A stretch of DNA of 26,443 bases from CAZYVD01 sp964651045 (GTDB taxonomy: Bacteria; Zhuqueibacterota; QNDG01; DSAB01), in NCBI GenBank assembly GCA_964651045.1, contig CAZYVD010000036.1, forward strand, positions 1 to 26,443. The letters run 5' to 3'. Numbering within the stretch: the stretch's first letter is position 1; every line of letters starts with the position of its first letter. Below are positions 14,984-24,420 of this stretch, in pieces. Under the pieces are notes generated by a model, which worked only from the letters and a program-made list of their open reading frames with translations, did no database searches and had not been told where the DNA came from. The translations under genes and the position numbers were made by a program.

Positions 14984-14996
14984 CAGTATAATACTG
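14984..14996. promoter_or_regulatory. 13-bp palindrome overlapping the valS ribosome site
   Basis: CAGTAT and ATACTG are exact inverted copies around a single A. The right arm runs into the TGGAG ribosome site of valS, so a bound protein or a hairpin here could limit translation. It is short, so chance is possible. Confidence 0.3.
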
Positions 14997-15006
14997 GAGT
15001 GCACAG

Positions 15007-17736
15007 ATGGCAGGAGAAGTGTTGAGAAAAGTTTATGATCCTTCACTTGTAGAGTCGAAATGGTATGACTACTGGTTAAAACACGACTTTTTTCACGCTG
15101 ATGAAAACAGCACAAAGGAAAAATATACCATTGTTATTCCTCCACCAAATGTTACTGGAATGCTTACAATGGGCCACATCCTCAACAATACTATTCAGGA
15201 TGTCTTAATAAGATGGAAAAGAATGCAGGGTTATGAAGCATTGTGGATTCCGGGTACAGATCATGCTGGTATTGCCACACAAAACAAGGTAGAGGCGGCC
15301 TTAAAGAAAGAGAACCTGACAAGGCATGATCTTGGCCGTGACAAACTCATAGAGAGGGTATGGGAATGGAAGGAAAAGTATGGCGGAATCATACTCAAAC
15401 AGCTTCGGAAGCTTGGTGCCTCATGCGACTGGAAGCGTGAGCGTTTCACAATGGATGAGGGGTTGAGCAGGGCTGTGAGAGAAGTGTTTATTCGGCTGTA
15501 TGAAAAGAAACTGATTTATCGTGGAAGAAGACTCATAAACTGGTGTCCCCGTTGCCATACTGCTCTTGCCGATGAAGAGGCTCCAAGTATAGATGTAGAG
15601 GGAAAATTCTGGCACATCAGGTATCCAATAAAGGATAGCAAAAGATATATAGTGGTTTCGACAACACGACCCGAGACAATGCTTGGCGATACTGCACTTG
15701 CAGTACATCCCGATGATGCGCGGTATAAAAATTTCATAGGTAAGAGTGCAATCCTTCCACTGATGAACCGTCAAATACCGATAATTGCAGACGAGCATGC
15801 AGATCCAGAGAAGGGAAGTGGTGCCGTAAAAATAACTCCTGCCCACGATTTTGATGATTTTGAAGTTGGTCTGAGACACGGTCTCGATCAGATTCAGGTG
15901 ATAGATGAGAATGGAATGATGTCAGAGAGAGCGGGCTCATATAAAGGGTTGGACAGATTCACGGCAAGAGAAAAAATTCTGAATGATCTGAAGAGTCTCG
16001 GGCTTCTCGAGGGTGCTGATCCGAGAATCACACCGATTCCTCACTGCTACAGGTGCAACACTGTCATAGAGCCCTATCTTTCTGAACAGTGGTTTGTGAA
16101 GATGAAGCCGCTGGCAGAGCCTGCAATAGATGTTGTGAGGAGGGGTAAGATACGTTTCCATCCAAAACACTGGGAGGAGACCTATTTTCACTGGATGGAG
16201 AATATCAAAGATTGGTGTATAAGTCGTCAGATATGGTGGGGTCACAGGATACCTGTATGGACATGCAGCAGGGGGCACACATTTGCCGAGAGAGAAGATC
16301 CTGTCTCCTGCCCTGAGTGTGGCGATAAAGATCTGTATCAGGACCCCGATGTTCTTGATACATGGTTTTCGTCATGGCTCTGGCCATTCAGCACTCTTGG
16401 ATGGCCGGAGAGAACAAAGGAGCTCGAATCATTCTTCCCAACAAACACACTTGTGACAGGTCCTGATATAATCTTCTTCTGGGTAGCCAGGATGATAATG
16501 GCATCCCTTGAATGCATGGGAGATATTCCGTTCAGGGATGTCTATTTCAATGGAATGATCAGAGACCTTTCCGGCCGTAAGATGTCGAAGTCTCTCGGAA
16601 ACTCACCAGATCCAATCTGGTTAATAGAAGGGGCAGATAGAGAAACAGTCAGTGAATTTGCTGTGCAGAATCCATCTTACAGAGAGGGTGTACCTGCTTA
16701 TGGAGCCGATGCTGTAAGACTGACGATGGTATACCTGACCCCTATTGGAGGAGACATACATTTTGATCATAAACTTGTGGAGTTTGGACAGAAGTTTTGC
16801 AACAAACTGTGGAATGCCTCCCGTTTTGTGTTGATGAATCTCGATGATGATGTAGAACTTGTTGATCCGATCAAGATAGACGCAAAGAGGTTAGAGCTGG
16901 CCGACAGATGGATATTGAGCAGGCTTCAGAGGGCAGTGGGAGGTATAAATGAGGGCCTTTCTACATTCAGATTCAATGATGCAACACGTGTGCTTAACAA
17001 TTTTTTCTGGGGAGAATTTTGTGACTGGTATCTGGAACTTGTTAAACAGAGACTATACGATAGTAATAATAGTGATAGAAAGGTTGTTCAGAATGTTATG
17101 GTTTTTGTTTTAGAGACTATACTTCGTCTCACGCACCCATTTATGCCATTCATAACAGAAGAGATATGGCAGGCTCTTCCAAGACCTGGTGGTAAGAGTG
17201 GAGAGCATTTAACAATAATGAAAGAGAGCTATCCCTCTTCTAATGATGATCTTATAAGCGAGGATGTAGAAAGTGAAATGGCAGCTGTTCAGCAACTTAT
17301 TGTTTCTATCAGAAATATAAGAAGTGATATGAACATTCCAAAAGATAAAAAGGCGGATCTTGTTGTTAAGGGGCCTGAAGAAAGGTTGAGAAGATTGGAA
17401 AAGAGCCAGGACTATATCAAGAGGCTTGCCAATATCGATAATATCGAAATGGGTGAAAAGATCCAGAGGCCAGAGGCGTGTGCATGTGGGGTAGCAGCAG
17501 ATTTGGAAATTTTCATTCCTCTTGGTGGTTTACTGGACATTTCTGCAGAGAAAAAGCGTATAACAAAAGAGGTCGAACGACTCAGGGAGATTTTAAACGG
17601 TATAGAGAAGAAACTATCCAATGAGTCGTTTGTTAAAAAGGCTCCTGAGCAGGTAGTATTAAAGGAAAAAAAGAAGCAATCCGATTTTTCAAGAAAGCTT
17701 AAAAAGCTTCAGGAGAGTTTAAAAAGTCTCCAGTAA
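15007..17736 (+). CDS. valS: Valyl-tRNA synthetase
   Basis: A 909-residue class I synthetase that charges tRNA-Val and hydrolyses mischarged threonyl-tRNA. The catalytic signature PPPNVTG at 45-51 with the HIGH-type TMGH at 54-57, and KMSKS at 525-529, are intact. Zinc-binding pairs CPRC and CPEC are seen, the editing domain lies at about 190-340, the anticodon-binding helices from about 620, and the C-terminal coiled-coil arm rich in Lys and Glu covers 845-909. A GGAG site lies 7 nt before the ATG. A 351-bp leader region with its own promoter precedes it, so it is transcribed independently of uvrC. The next gene follows after 22 bp. Confidence 0.97.
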   Translation: MAGEVLRKVYDPSLVESKWYDYWLKHDFFHADENSTKEKYTIVIPPPNVTGMLTMGHILNNTIQDVLIRWKRMQGYEALWIPGTDHAGIATQNKVEAALKKENLTRHDLGRDKLIERVWEWKEKYGGIILKQLRKLGASCDWKRERFTMDEGLSRAVREVFIRLYEKKLIYRGRRLINWCPRCHTALADEEAPSIDVEGKFWHIRYPIKDSKRYIVVSTTRPETMLGDTALAVHPDDARYKNFIGKSAILPLMNRQIPIIADEHADPEKGSGAVKITPAHDFDDFEVGLRHGLDQIQVIDENGMMSERAGSYKGLDRFTAREKILNDLKSLGLLEGADPRITPIPHCYRCNTVIEPYLSEQWFVKMKPLAEPAIDVVRRGKIRFHPKHWEETYFHWMENIKDWCISRQIWWGHRIPVWTCSRGHTFAEREDPVSCPECGDKDLYQDPDVLDTWFSSWLWPFSTLGWPERTKELESFFPTNTLVTGPDIIFFWVARMIMASLECMGDIPFRDVYFNGMIRDLSGRKMSKSLGNSPDPIWLIEGADRETVSEFAVQNPSYREGVPAYGADAVRLTMVYLTPIGGDIHFDHKLVEFGQKFCNKLWNASRFVLMNLDDDVELVDPIKIDAKRLELADRWILSRLQRAVGGINEGLSTFRFNDATRVLNNFFWGEFCDWYLELVKQRLYDSNNSDRKVVQNVMVFVLETILRLTHPFMPFITEEIWQALPRPGGKSGEHLTIMKESYPSSNDDLISEDVESEMAAVQQLIVSIRNIRSDMNIPKDKKADLVVKGPEERLRRLEKSQDYIKRLANIDNIEMGEKIQRPEACACGVAADLEIFIPLGGLLDISAEKKRITKEVERLREILNGIEKKLSNESFVKKAPEQVVLKEKKKQSDFSRKLKKLQESLKSLQ

Positions 17737-17758
17737 TAAAACCAAATGGGAGGATATT

Positions 17759-19111
17759 ATGAATAAATTTTTGATCACCATAAGCACGGCTCTGTTGTAT
17801 ATCGGATCGGCTCCTGCACAGGATATTTCACTGACAATATACAATAAAAACATAGCCCTTGTCAGAGAGGTAAGAGATATTTCTGTTGAAAAGGGAATAT
17901 CAACAATATCTTTTACAGATGTTGCTGCAAGGATAGATCCGACATCGGTCCATTTCAAGTCCCTTTCCCAGCCCGACAAGCTGATGATCCTAGAACAGAA
18001 CTATGAATATGACCTTGTAAATGCAAGCAAGATAATGCAAAAGTATATAGACAAGGATATAAACATTGTTCTTGAGAATGGAGATGTGTTTAGCGGACGA
18101 CTGCTGAGCGTATCCAGGTCTGATATAGTAATAAGAGATAGGAGTGGAATAAAGATAATCAAAAGAGGCGGTATTCAGCATTACAATTTCCCAGATCTAC
18201 CCCATGGCTTGATCACCAGACCAACTCTTGTATGGATGGTTGACAACAGAGGATCGACTAAGCAGAAGACAGAGATAAGTTATCTTACCGAAGCTGTAAA
18301 CTGGCATGCAGAATATGTAGGAGTTGTGGATCAGGGAGAAAGCCATCTCGATCTTTCGGGATGGGTTTCGATAGAAAATAATTCTGGAGCAACATATGAG
18401 AATGCGAGACTTAAGCTTGTAGCAGGAGAGATTCATCTTGCAAAAGAGAAGAAGAGGATAAGATATATAGCAAAAGGAGAGGCTCTAATGGCAGAGGCTC
18501 CTTCTGCCTCACAGTTTAAGGAGAAGGAATTCTTTGAGTATCATCTATATACACTGAATAGAAGGACTACTCTCAAGAATAATCAGACAAAGCAGATTTC
18601 TCTGTTTCCGTCATCTGTAGTGAAGGCAAAAAAGATATTGATTTATGATGGATACCTATACGGTAAGAAGGTAAGAGTCTATCTTGAATTTAAAAACAGT
18701 GTGGGTGAGGGTCTGGGGATTCCCCTTCCAGAGGGCAAGGTGAGAATATACAAAGAAGATGTTGACAAGGCTCTCGAGTTTATTGGAGAGGACTTTATAG
18801 ACCATACGCCCATTGATGAAAAGGTACGTCTCTTCATGGGAAATGCTTTTGATGTTGTTGGCGAGAGGGTACAAAAGGCATCTCGAAAGATAAGCAGTAA
18901 GGTCTATCAGCAGGAATATGAAATAGATATAAAAAATCACAAAAAGAAGGCGGTCTCGGTTCTGGTTGTAGAACACTTCTGGGGAGATTGGGAGATAAGT
19001 AAAAAGTCTCATCCATTTGTTAAAAAGGATGCGTATACTGCCGAATTTAAAGTAGATATTCCAGCCAGGGGTGAGGTAAAAATAGAGTATACTGTAACGA
19101 TCAGATATTGA
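17759..19111 (+). CDS. DUF4139 secreted protein
   Basis: A 450-residue exported protein. Residues 1-20 form a signal peptide ending SAPAQ. The rest matches DUF4139 in my reading: an N-terminal DISLTIYNKNIALVREVR strand pair, ISFTDVAARIDPTSVHFKSL, and the later KVRVYLEFKNS followed by GIPLPEGKVRIYKED and a series of beta strands (YEIDIKNHKKKAVSVLVVEHFWGDWEI split over several strands) ending KIEYTVTIRY. The family is related in part to mucoidy-inhibitor-like proteins and has no fixed biochemical role known to me; beta-sandwich domains suggest a periplasmic or surface structural role. A GGGAGGA ribosome site precedes the ATG. It lies between valS (22 bp) and recG (18 bp), probably co-transcribed. 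Confidence 0.8.
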   Translation: MNKFLITISTALLYIGSAPAQDISLTIYNKNIALVREVRDISVEKGISTISFTDVAARIDPTSVHFKSLSQPDKLMILEQNYEYDLVNASKIMQKYIDKDINIVLENGDVFSGRLLSVSRSDIVIRDRSGIKIIKRGGIQHYNFPDLPHGLITRPTLVWMVDNRGSTKQKTEISYLTEAVNWHAEYVGVVDQGESHLDLSGWVSIENNSGATYENARLKLVAGEIHLAKEKKRIRYIAKGEALMAEAPSASQFKEKEFFEYHLYTLNRRTTLKNNQTKQISLFPSSVVKAKKILIYDGYLYGKKVRVYLEFKNSVGEGLGIPLPEGKVRIYKEDVDKALEFIGEDFIDHTPIDEKVRLFMGNAFDVVGERVQKASRKISSKVYQQEYEIDIKNHKKKAVSVLVVEHFWGDWEISKKSHPFVKKDAYTAEFKVDIPARGEVKIEYTVTIRY

Positions 19112-19129
19112 AAAAATAAAATCAGTCCT

Positions 19130-21226
19130 ATGTCATCGTCTCTTGCACTTGATACACCGATTCAATATGTAAAGGGTGTAGGCCCTAAGCGTGCGGAACT
19201 TTTAAAAAGGGTTGGTGTTGAAACCATTGAGGATATTCTGAATTATTTCCCGCGCAGGTATATTGATAGGAGCCGGATAGTTAATATTCAATCACTGCGT
19301 GTAGGTGAAGAGGTAACGGTTGTTGGAAAGGTGCTTTCCACAGAGTTGAGGAGAGGCAGGAAGGATCGTTTGATGGTAATGATTGGTGATAGAACCGGCA
19401 TCATGGAGTGCATATGGTTTCAAGGAATTGGGTACATGTCCAAGGTTTTCCGTGTTGGAGACATGGTTGCTTTCAGTGGAAGAGTGACTTTCTACAGGGG
19501 CCCACAGCTAATCCATCCTGAATATGACAAGATTTCTGAAGAAGGTGAATCTGATCCGCTGCACACTGGCGGCATCATTCCCATGTATCCATCTACAGAA
19601 TTTCTGGCAAGAGTGGGGCTCGATAGCAGAGGATTTCGTAAGCTGTTGAAGATGGTTATAAATGGAGTGAAAGATACAATAGAGGAGACCCTCTCTGTCA
19701 GTATAATAGAAAGGCAAAGACTCATTTCAATCTCAGATGCTTATAAAAACATCCATTTCCCATCCGACTGGAAGAGTTACTCTCTTGCAGAACATAGATT
19801 GAAGTTTGAGGAGCTGTTCTATATACAACTTTTCCTTGCGCTTCAGAGAAAAACAACAGAGACAGCACGGCGCGGAATTTCATGTCCAAAAATTGGAAAG
19901 AAGATAGAGACGTTTCTGAAGATGCTTCCATTTGAACTCACGGATGCTCAGAAACGGGTAATGAAGACCATCAGGAATGAGATGGGCCTTGAAAAATCGA
20001 TGAACAGGCTTCTTCAGGGCGATGTGGGATGTGGAAAGACTGTTGTTGCTCTTTATGCCATGATTATTGCTGTTGAGAATGGTTATCAGGCAGCATTGAT
20101 GGCACCAACAGAAATCCTGGCAGAACAGCATTTTCTTACAATTCGCCAGTGGCTGAAGGGGATGGGAATAAACGTTACTCTTCTGAAGGGCAGTCAGAAG
20201 GGCAGGGTTAAAGAAGAGGTTTATGAAAAGATATCGGGCGGAGATGTTAGCATAGTTGTGGGCACACATGCCCTGATACAGGAGAGGGTCAGGTTCAAAA
20301 AGCTCGGTCTTGTGGTTATCGATGAGCAGCACAGGTTTGGAGTAATACAGCGTGCCGCTCTCGGCAGAAAGGGATACAGCCCGAACATTCTTGTCATGAC
20401 TGCAACACCAATACCGCGTACACTTGCACTTACTCTATATGGCGATCTCGATGTATCGGTAATAGATGAAATGCCTGAGGGAAGAATGAATGTAGATACA
20501 TTCTGGCGGAAAGAGAAGAGCAGAGAGAAGATCTATCAATATATCAAAGAGAGAATAAAAGAGGGAAATCAGGCATACATTGTTTATCCACTTGTAGAGG
20601 AGTCGGAAAAGATAGATCTTGCTGCTGCTACCGAAGGATTTAAGAAGCTGTCTGAAGATGTTTTTAAAGAATTTAGAGTAGCGCTTCTTCATGGAAGGAT
20701 GAACAGTGAAGAGAAAGAAGCCGTTATGAATGATTTTAAATCCGGCAGTATTGATATTCTCGTGTCTACGACTGTCATAGAGGTTGGGATAGATGTTCCG
20801 AATGCCACAGTAATGCTCATTGAACATGCTGAGCGTTTTGGACTGACACAGCTTCATCAGCTTAGGGGTCGTGTTGGAAGAGGAGGGAAAAAATCTACCT
20901 GTATATTGTTGAGTAAGGATTATATTTCAGAAGAGGCGGAAAAGAGGTTGAGGACAATGATATCCACAACAGATGGATTTAAGATAGCAGAAGCAGATCT
21001 CCAGATAAGGGGGCCTGGAGAGCTTTTCGGAACAAGACAGCATGGTGAGCTAAATCTTAAAATTGCAAACCTTGCAGTAGATGGTCCACTACTTGAGAAG
21101 GCGAGGGAGGAGGCATTCGGTCTTGTCAAATCCGATCCAGAACTTCAACATCCTGAGAATCGAACGATCAGAAACGTATATGCCAGAAGATACAGAGATA
21201 AATTTGGATTGATAAATGTGGCATAG
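19130..21226 (+). CDS. recG: ATP-dependent DNA helicase RecG
   Basis: A 698-residue superfamily 2 helicase that reverses stalled replication forks and processes branched DNA. The N-terminal wedge with an OB fold (VTVVGKVLST, GIMECIWFQG) spans about 10-190; the helicase core has Walker A GDVGCGKT at 297-304, DEQH at 398-401, TATPIPRTLALTLYGDLD, and the second RecA-like lobe with IEVGIDVPNATVM and the QLRGRVGRG arginine finger motif. The C-terminal TRG-type region is complete. The length matches E. coli. No clear ribosome site precedes the ATG. The next gene, DUF1844, begins 9 nt after its stop, with the ribosome site overlapping the recG stop. Confidence 0.97.
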   Translation: MSSSLALDTPIQYVKGVGPKRAELLKRVGVETIEDILNYFPRRYIDRSRIVNIQSLRVGEEVTVVGKVLSTELRRGRKDRLMVMIGDRTGIMECIWFQGIGYMSKVFRVGDMVAFSGRVTFYRGPQLIHPEYDKISEEGESDPLHTGGIIPMYPSTEFLARVGLDSRGFRKLLKMVINGVKDTIEETLSVSIIERQRLISISDAYKNIHFPSDWKSYSLAEHRLKFEELFYIQLFLALQRKTTETARRGISCPKIGKKIETFLKMLPFELTDAQKRVMKTIRNEMGLEKSMNRLLQGDVGCGKTVVALYAMIIAVENGYQAALMAPTEILAEQHFLTIRQWLKGMGINVTLLKGSQKGRVKEEVYEKISGGDVSIVVGTHALIQERVRFKKLGLVVIDEQHRFGVIQRAALGRKGYSPNILVMTATPIPRTLALTLYGDLDVSVIDEMPEGRMNVDTFWRKEKSREKIYQYIKERIKEGNQAYIVYPLVEESEKIDLAAATEGFKKLSEDVFKEFRVALLHGRMNSEEKEAVMNDFKSGSIDILVSTTVIEVGIDVPNATVMLIEHAERFGLTQLHQLRGRVGRGGKKSTCILLSKDYISEEAEKRLRTMISTTDGFKIAEADLQIRGPGELFGTRQHGELNLKIANLAVDGPLLEKAREEAFGLVKSDPELQHPENRTIRNVYARRYRDKFGLINVA

Positions 21227-21235
21227 GAGGTAGCA

Positions 21236-21604
21236 ATGACAGATAATAGTCAAAAACAAAGAAGCGATTCTCTTTTTCTGCAACTTGTACTCAGCTTTCA
21301 AGCTGCAGCATGGCAGCAGATGGGAAAGGTCAAGAATCCGGTCACCCAGAAGATAGAGAGGGATCTAAATCAGGCTCGTTTTTCGATAGATATTCTTGTG
21401 ATGTTGAAGGAGAAAACAAAGGGAAACCTCTCTGAGGATGAGGAGAGATTCTTAAGTCATGTGTTGAGTGAACTGCAGCTAAACTATGTTGCAGAAGTTG
21501 ATAAAGACCAGAAGGAGAAAGAAAAGAGTGAAGAAAAAAAGGAGGAGAAAAAGGCCGAGAAGGAAAATCCCAAAGATAAATCTTCAAGAAAGAGAAAAAA
21601 GTAG
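21236..21604 (+). CDS. DUF1844 protein with a K/E-rich tail
   Basis: A 122-residue protein. Residues 10-82 match DUF1844: LFLQLVLSFQAAAWQQMGKV, a NPVTQKIERDLNQARFSIDIL helix and LSEDEERFLSHVLSELQLNYV. The family is a small helical protein of unknown role, found in Gram-negative lineages. Residues 87-122 are almost only lysine, glutamate and serine, like the tail of S16 in this window. An AGGAGGT ribosome site (21225-21231) overlaps the recG stop, implying coupling with recG. It has no signal peptide or membrane segment. Function is not inferred. Confidence 0.8.
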   Translation: MTDNSQKQRSDSLFLQLVLSFQAAAWQQMGKVKNPVTQKIERDLNQARFSIDILVMLKEKTKGNLSEDEERFLSHVLSELQLNYVAEVDKDQKEKEKSEEKKEEKKAEKENPKDKSSRKRKK

Positions 21605-21622
21605 CGCTGTTGTGATAATTTC

Positions 21623-21651
21623 TTGATTTAAATGTAAAATTGAGTTATCTT
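21623..21651 (+). promoter_or_regulatory. Possible promoter for the DUF2723 envelope group
   Basis: TTGATT (21623-21628) and TATCTT (21646-21651) at 17 bp, in the 88-bp gap after the DUF1844 gene. Each hexamer keeps four of six consensus bases. A start near 21658 would leave about 35 nt before the ATG, enough for the GGAGGAG site. Confidence 0.35.
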
Positions 21652-21692
21652 TTCAACAATTAATGGATCAACAGGATTGATGGAGGAGATAG

Positions 21693-24410
21693 ATGGATTA
21701 TGAAACCGATGGGCTGAATCGTAAGATCGAGATTGCGGTAGGGGGAGTCGTATTTGTAATTGCATTGATCGTATATTGGAGTTCTGTTGCGCCTACTACT
21801 TCATTCTGGGACTGTGGAGAGTTCATTGCATGCTCCCGCACGCTTGGAGTAATGCACCCGCCAGGTGCCCCGCTCTATCTTTTGATAGGAAGAATAATGA
21901 CAATGTTACCTTTCTTTAAGGATATCGGACTTCGTGTAAATATTTTCTCTGTAATTATCAGCAGTTTTACCATACTGCTTACCTACCTGATCATTCTTCA
22001 GCTAATCGAGAGGTGGAGGGGAAAACCTAAGACATGGGAAGACAGATTCATACTCTTCACAAGCGGTCTGTTTGGTGCACTTTCCTTTGCATTTACCGAC
22101 AGTTTCTGGTTCAATTCTGTAGAAGCCGAGGTATATGCCTTTTCTATGTTCTTTACAGCCCTCGTTGTATGGCTTGCACTGAAGTGGGGTGAACAATCTC
22201 AAAAGGCGAGTAATATAGTATTGATTTTACTGATTTTCTATATATTTGGTCTTGCTGCTGGTGTACATCTTTTGAATATCCTGACGTTTCCATTTGTGCT
22301 TTTAATAGCCTTCTTTCACGATAACCAGCAGGTAAGAAGGCTGTTGATGCTTGTGTTTGTTCAGATTGCGATTCCAATGCTCTTCTATGTTTTACTGTTT
22401 CAATACAATCCATCCAAGATGACATATACCACACTCATGCAGCATCAGGCAAAGGCAGCATCCTTTTTGAAGTGGTTTGGCCTGATATGGGTCATCATTA
22501 CTCTGATCTATATGTATCACAAGGATCAGTATGTATTTAAGGTATGGTGGATAATCCCTGTGCTTGTTATTATTGCCTATTCCACATATCTTGTCATATA
22601 TATTAGGGCGGGTCTGGATCCGCCTATAAATGAGAACGATCCGTCTACGAGACAGGCCTTCATGGATTATCTTGCAAGAAAACAGTATGGAAGCGAGGAT
22701 CTTTTTCTGACATTTTTGTACCGAAAAGCAGACTTCTGGAATTACCAGCTTCACATGATGTATACACGTTATTTTGGATGGCAGTTTATCGGAAAGGGTG
22801 TTTCGCTCGACTATCGTGACAGGATAATCGAAATCATAAGTTTTCGAGGTCTCTATGGGCTTCCCTTTCTCGTGGGACTGTGGGGAACTGTTCATCACTT
22901 TTTTAAGGACTGGAAGAGGGCCCTTGCCATCCTAATACTGTTTTTTATGACAGGGTATGCGATTATTATATATCTCAATCAGCCAGATCCGCAGCCAAGG
23001 GAGCGGGATTATTCATATGTTGGATCATTTTTTGCATTTGCACTGTGGATAGGAATAGGCATGGCAGGAGTGCTCGAATGGATATCGGATTATTTCAAAA
23101 AGAGGATACTTGTAAAAAGAGTAATCTTATTACTTTCAGCACTCATCTTAATGATTGCAGTACCGATAAATCTTTTTGCCTTTAATGTGAAGTCACACGA
23201 CAGATCTGGCAATTATGTGGCGTACGATTACTCTTACAATCTTCTTCAAAGTTGTGAACCCAATGCAATAGTGTTCACAAACGGAGATAACGACACATTT
23301 CCGCTGTGGTTTCTTCAGGAAGTGGAAGGAATAAGAAAGGATGTAAGGGTCGTTAATCTGTCACTCTTGAATACTCCATGGTATATAGAGCAGCTGAGAG
23401 ACTTTGAACCCAAGATTCCGATAGGCATGAGTGATCAGGATATAGAGAGTCTGGGATATATCAGGTGGGAGAAGAGGAAGATAATGATACCCGTGCCAGA
23501 GGCTATCCGCAACCGGGAGCTTCAATATCTAAAACAGAAGGGGGAGTCTGTATCCGATATATCTATATCGGACAGAATTGTATTTGAAGTAAAGCCCACA
23601 TTTCCTCAATCGAGTCCGCAGCTTCTCAGGGTACAGGATATTATGATCTTGCGAATACTCGAGGTTGTGAAATGGGAGAGGCCTGTATATTTTGCAGTAA
23701 CGGTCAGTCAGGAAAACCAGATTGGACTTCAGAAGTATCTTAGAATGGATGGACTTGTCTATAGAATAATGCCTTATGAAGTCAAAGGAATCGATGCAGA
23801 ACTTCTCAGGAGGAATCTCTTTGAGAAATTTAAATACAGGGGATTGAATGATCCAAAGGTAAATTACAATATTGGAATCATCAGGCTCATGATAAATCTC
23901 AGGCAGGCATTCATACAACTTGCGCGCCACTATATCATGAAAAATCAAAATGAGGAGGCAATCAAAGTACTGGATGAGATGTTAAAGAGGATTCCTCCTG
24001 AACATATACCCTTTACACACGAGAGCATTGCCCTGATGATAGCAAAGTTATACAGATTGGCAGGCAGTAATGTTGACTACCATAAATTTACCGATTGCGT
24101 TATCAAGGAACGGTATCAGAGCGAGGCCGAGAAGTTCGATCTTGTTAGGGATTATGCCTATGTGTTTAAAGATTGGGATAGGGCAGAGGAGATTCTGAAT
24201 GACCTTCTTAAGACCGGAAGATCGAATCCAAAGACTGTGGGAAGAATTTATGGATACCTTTTGGATATATATAAGCAGTCCAAGCAGTATGCAAAGGGAA
24301 TTCAGCTTCTTGAGAATTATTTGATGAGGTATCCTGGTGATAGCGTTGCAAGAAGCGAACTTGGTAAGTTGAAGAGACTGCAGGGCTTGGAATTGTCACC
24401 TCAAATGTAG
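21693..24410 (+). CDS. DUF2723 (GT117-like) membrane glycosyltransferase
   Basis: A 905-residue membrane protein. Residues 1-480 contain about ten to twelve hydrophobic segments with the GT-C-type layout; FWDCGEFIA around Asp40 and HPPGAPLYLLIGR at 55-67 are the DUF2723 hallmarks, in the first periplasmic loop where GT-C enzymes hold a catalytic acid. The C-terminal 350 residues are soluble and include helical TPR-like pairs (ARHYIMKNQNEEAIKVLDEML, then a second near 860). The family includes human TMEM260, an O-mannosyltransferase, so a lipid-linked-sugar protein glycosylation role is likely, but donor and acceptor are not readable. A GGAGGAG ribosome site precedes the ATG. The two following genes fit envelope glycan work. 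Confidence 0.85.
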   Translation: MDYETDGLNRKIEIAVGGVVFVIALIVYWSSVAPTTSFWDCGEFIACSRTLGVMHPPGAPLYLLIGRIMTMLPFFKDIGLRVNIFSVIISSFTILLTYLIILQLIERWRGKPKTWEDRFILFTSGLFGALSFAFTDSFWFNSVEAEVYAFSMFFTALVVWLALKWGEQSQKASNIVLILLIFYIFGLAAGVHLLNILTFPFVLLIAFFHDNQQVRRLLMLVFVQIAIPMLFYVLLFQYNPSKMTYTTLMQHQAKAASFLKWFGLIWVIITLIYMYHKDQYVFKVWWIIPVLVIIAYSTYLVIYIRAGLDPPINENDPSTRQAFMDYLARKQYGSEDLFLTFLYRKADFWNYQLHMMYTRYFGWQFIGKGVSLDYRDRIIEIISFRGLYGLPFLVGLWGTVHHFFKDWKRALAILILFFMTGYAIIIYLNQPDPQPRERDYSYVGSFFAFALWIGIGMAGVLEWISDYFKKRILVKRVILLLSALILMIAVPINLFAFNVKSHDRSGNYVAYDYSYNLLQSCEPNAIVFTNGDNDTFPLWFLQEVEGIRKDVRVVNLSLLNTPWYIEQLRDFEPKIPIGMSDQDIESLGYIRWEKRKIMIPVPEAIRNRELQYLKQKGESVSDISISDRIVFEVKPTFPQSSPQLLRVQDIMILRILEVVKWERPVYFAVTVSQENQIGLQKYLRMDGLVYRIMPYEVKGIDAELLRRNLFEKFKYRGLNDPKVNYNIGIIRLMINLRQAFIQLARHYIMKNQNEEAIKVLDEMLKRIPPEHIPFTHESIALMIAKLYRLAGSNVDYHKFTDCVIKERYQSEAEKFDLVRDYAYVFKDWDRAEEILNDLLKTGRSNPKTVGRIYGYLLDIYKQSKQYAKGIQLLENYLMRYPGDSVARSELGKLKRLQGLELSPQM

Positions 24411-24420
24411 ATTTAATATA

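Noticed and set aside
14987..14992. TATAAT as the main valS promoter -10
   Set aside because: A start from it would fall at about 14999, removing the ribosome site; no suitable -35 hexamer lies 16-18 bp upstream.
14656..15006. T-box riboswitch upstream of valS
   Set aside because: Expected for a valS leader in some phyla, but neither the conserved T-box sequence nor an antiterminator/terminator pair is present, and the only terminator points the other way.
19880..20332. 150-codon minus-strand frame inside recG
   Set aside because: Covers the Walker A and DEQH region of RecG on the opposite strand and has no independent coding features.
22392..22898. 168-codon minus-strand frame inside the DUF2723 gene
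   Set aside because: Antisense shadow of hydrophobic coding sequence; no ribosome site or family resemblance.
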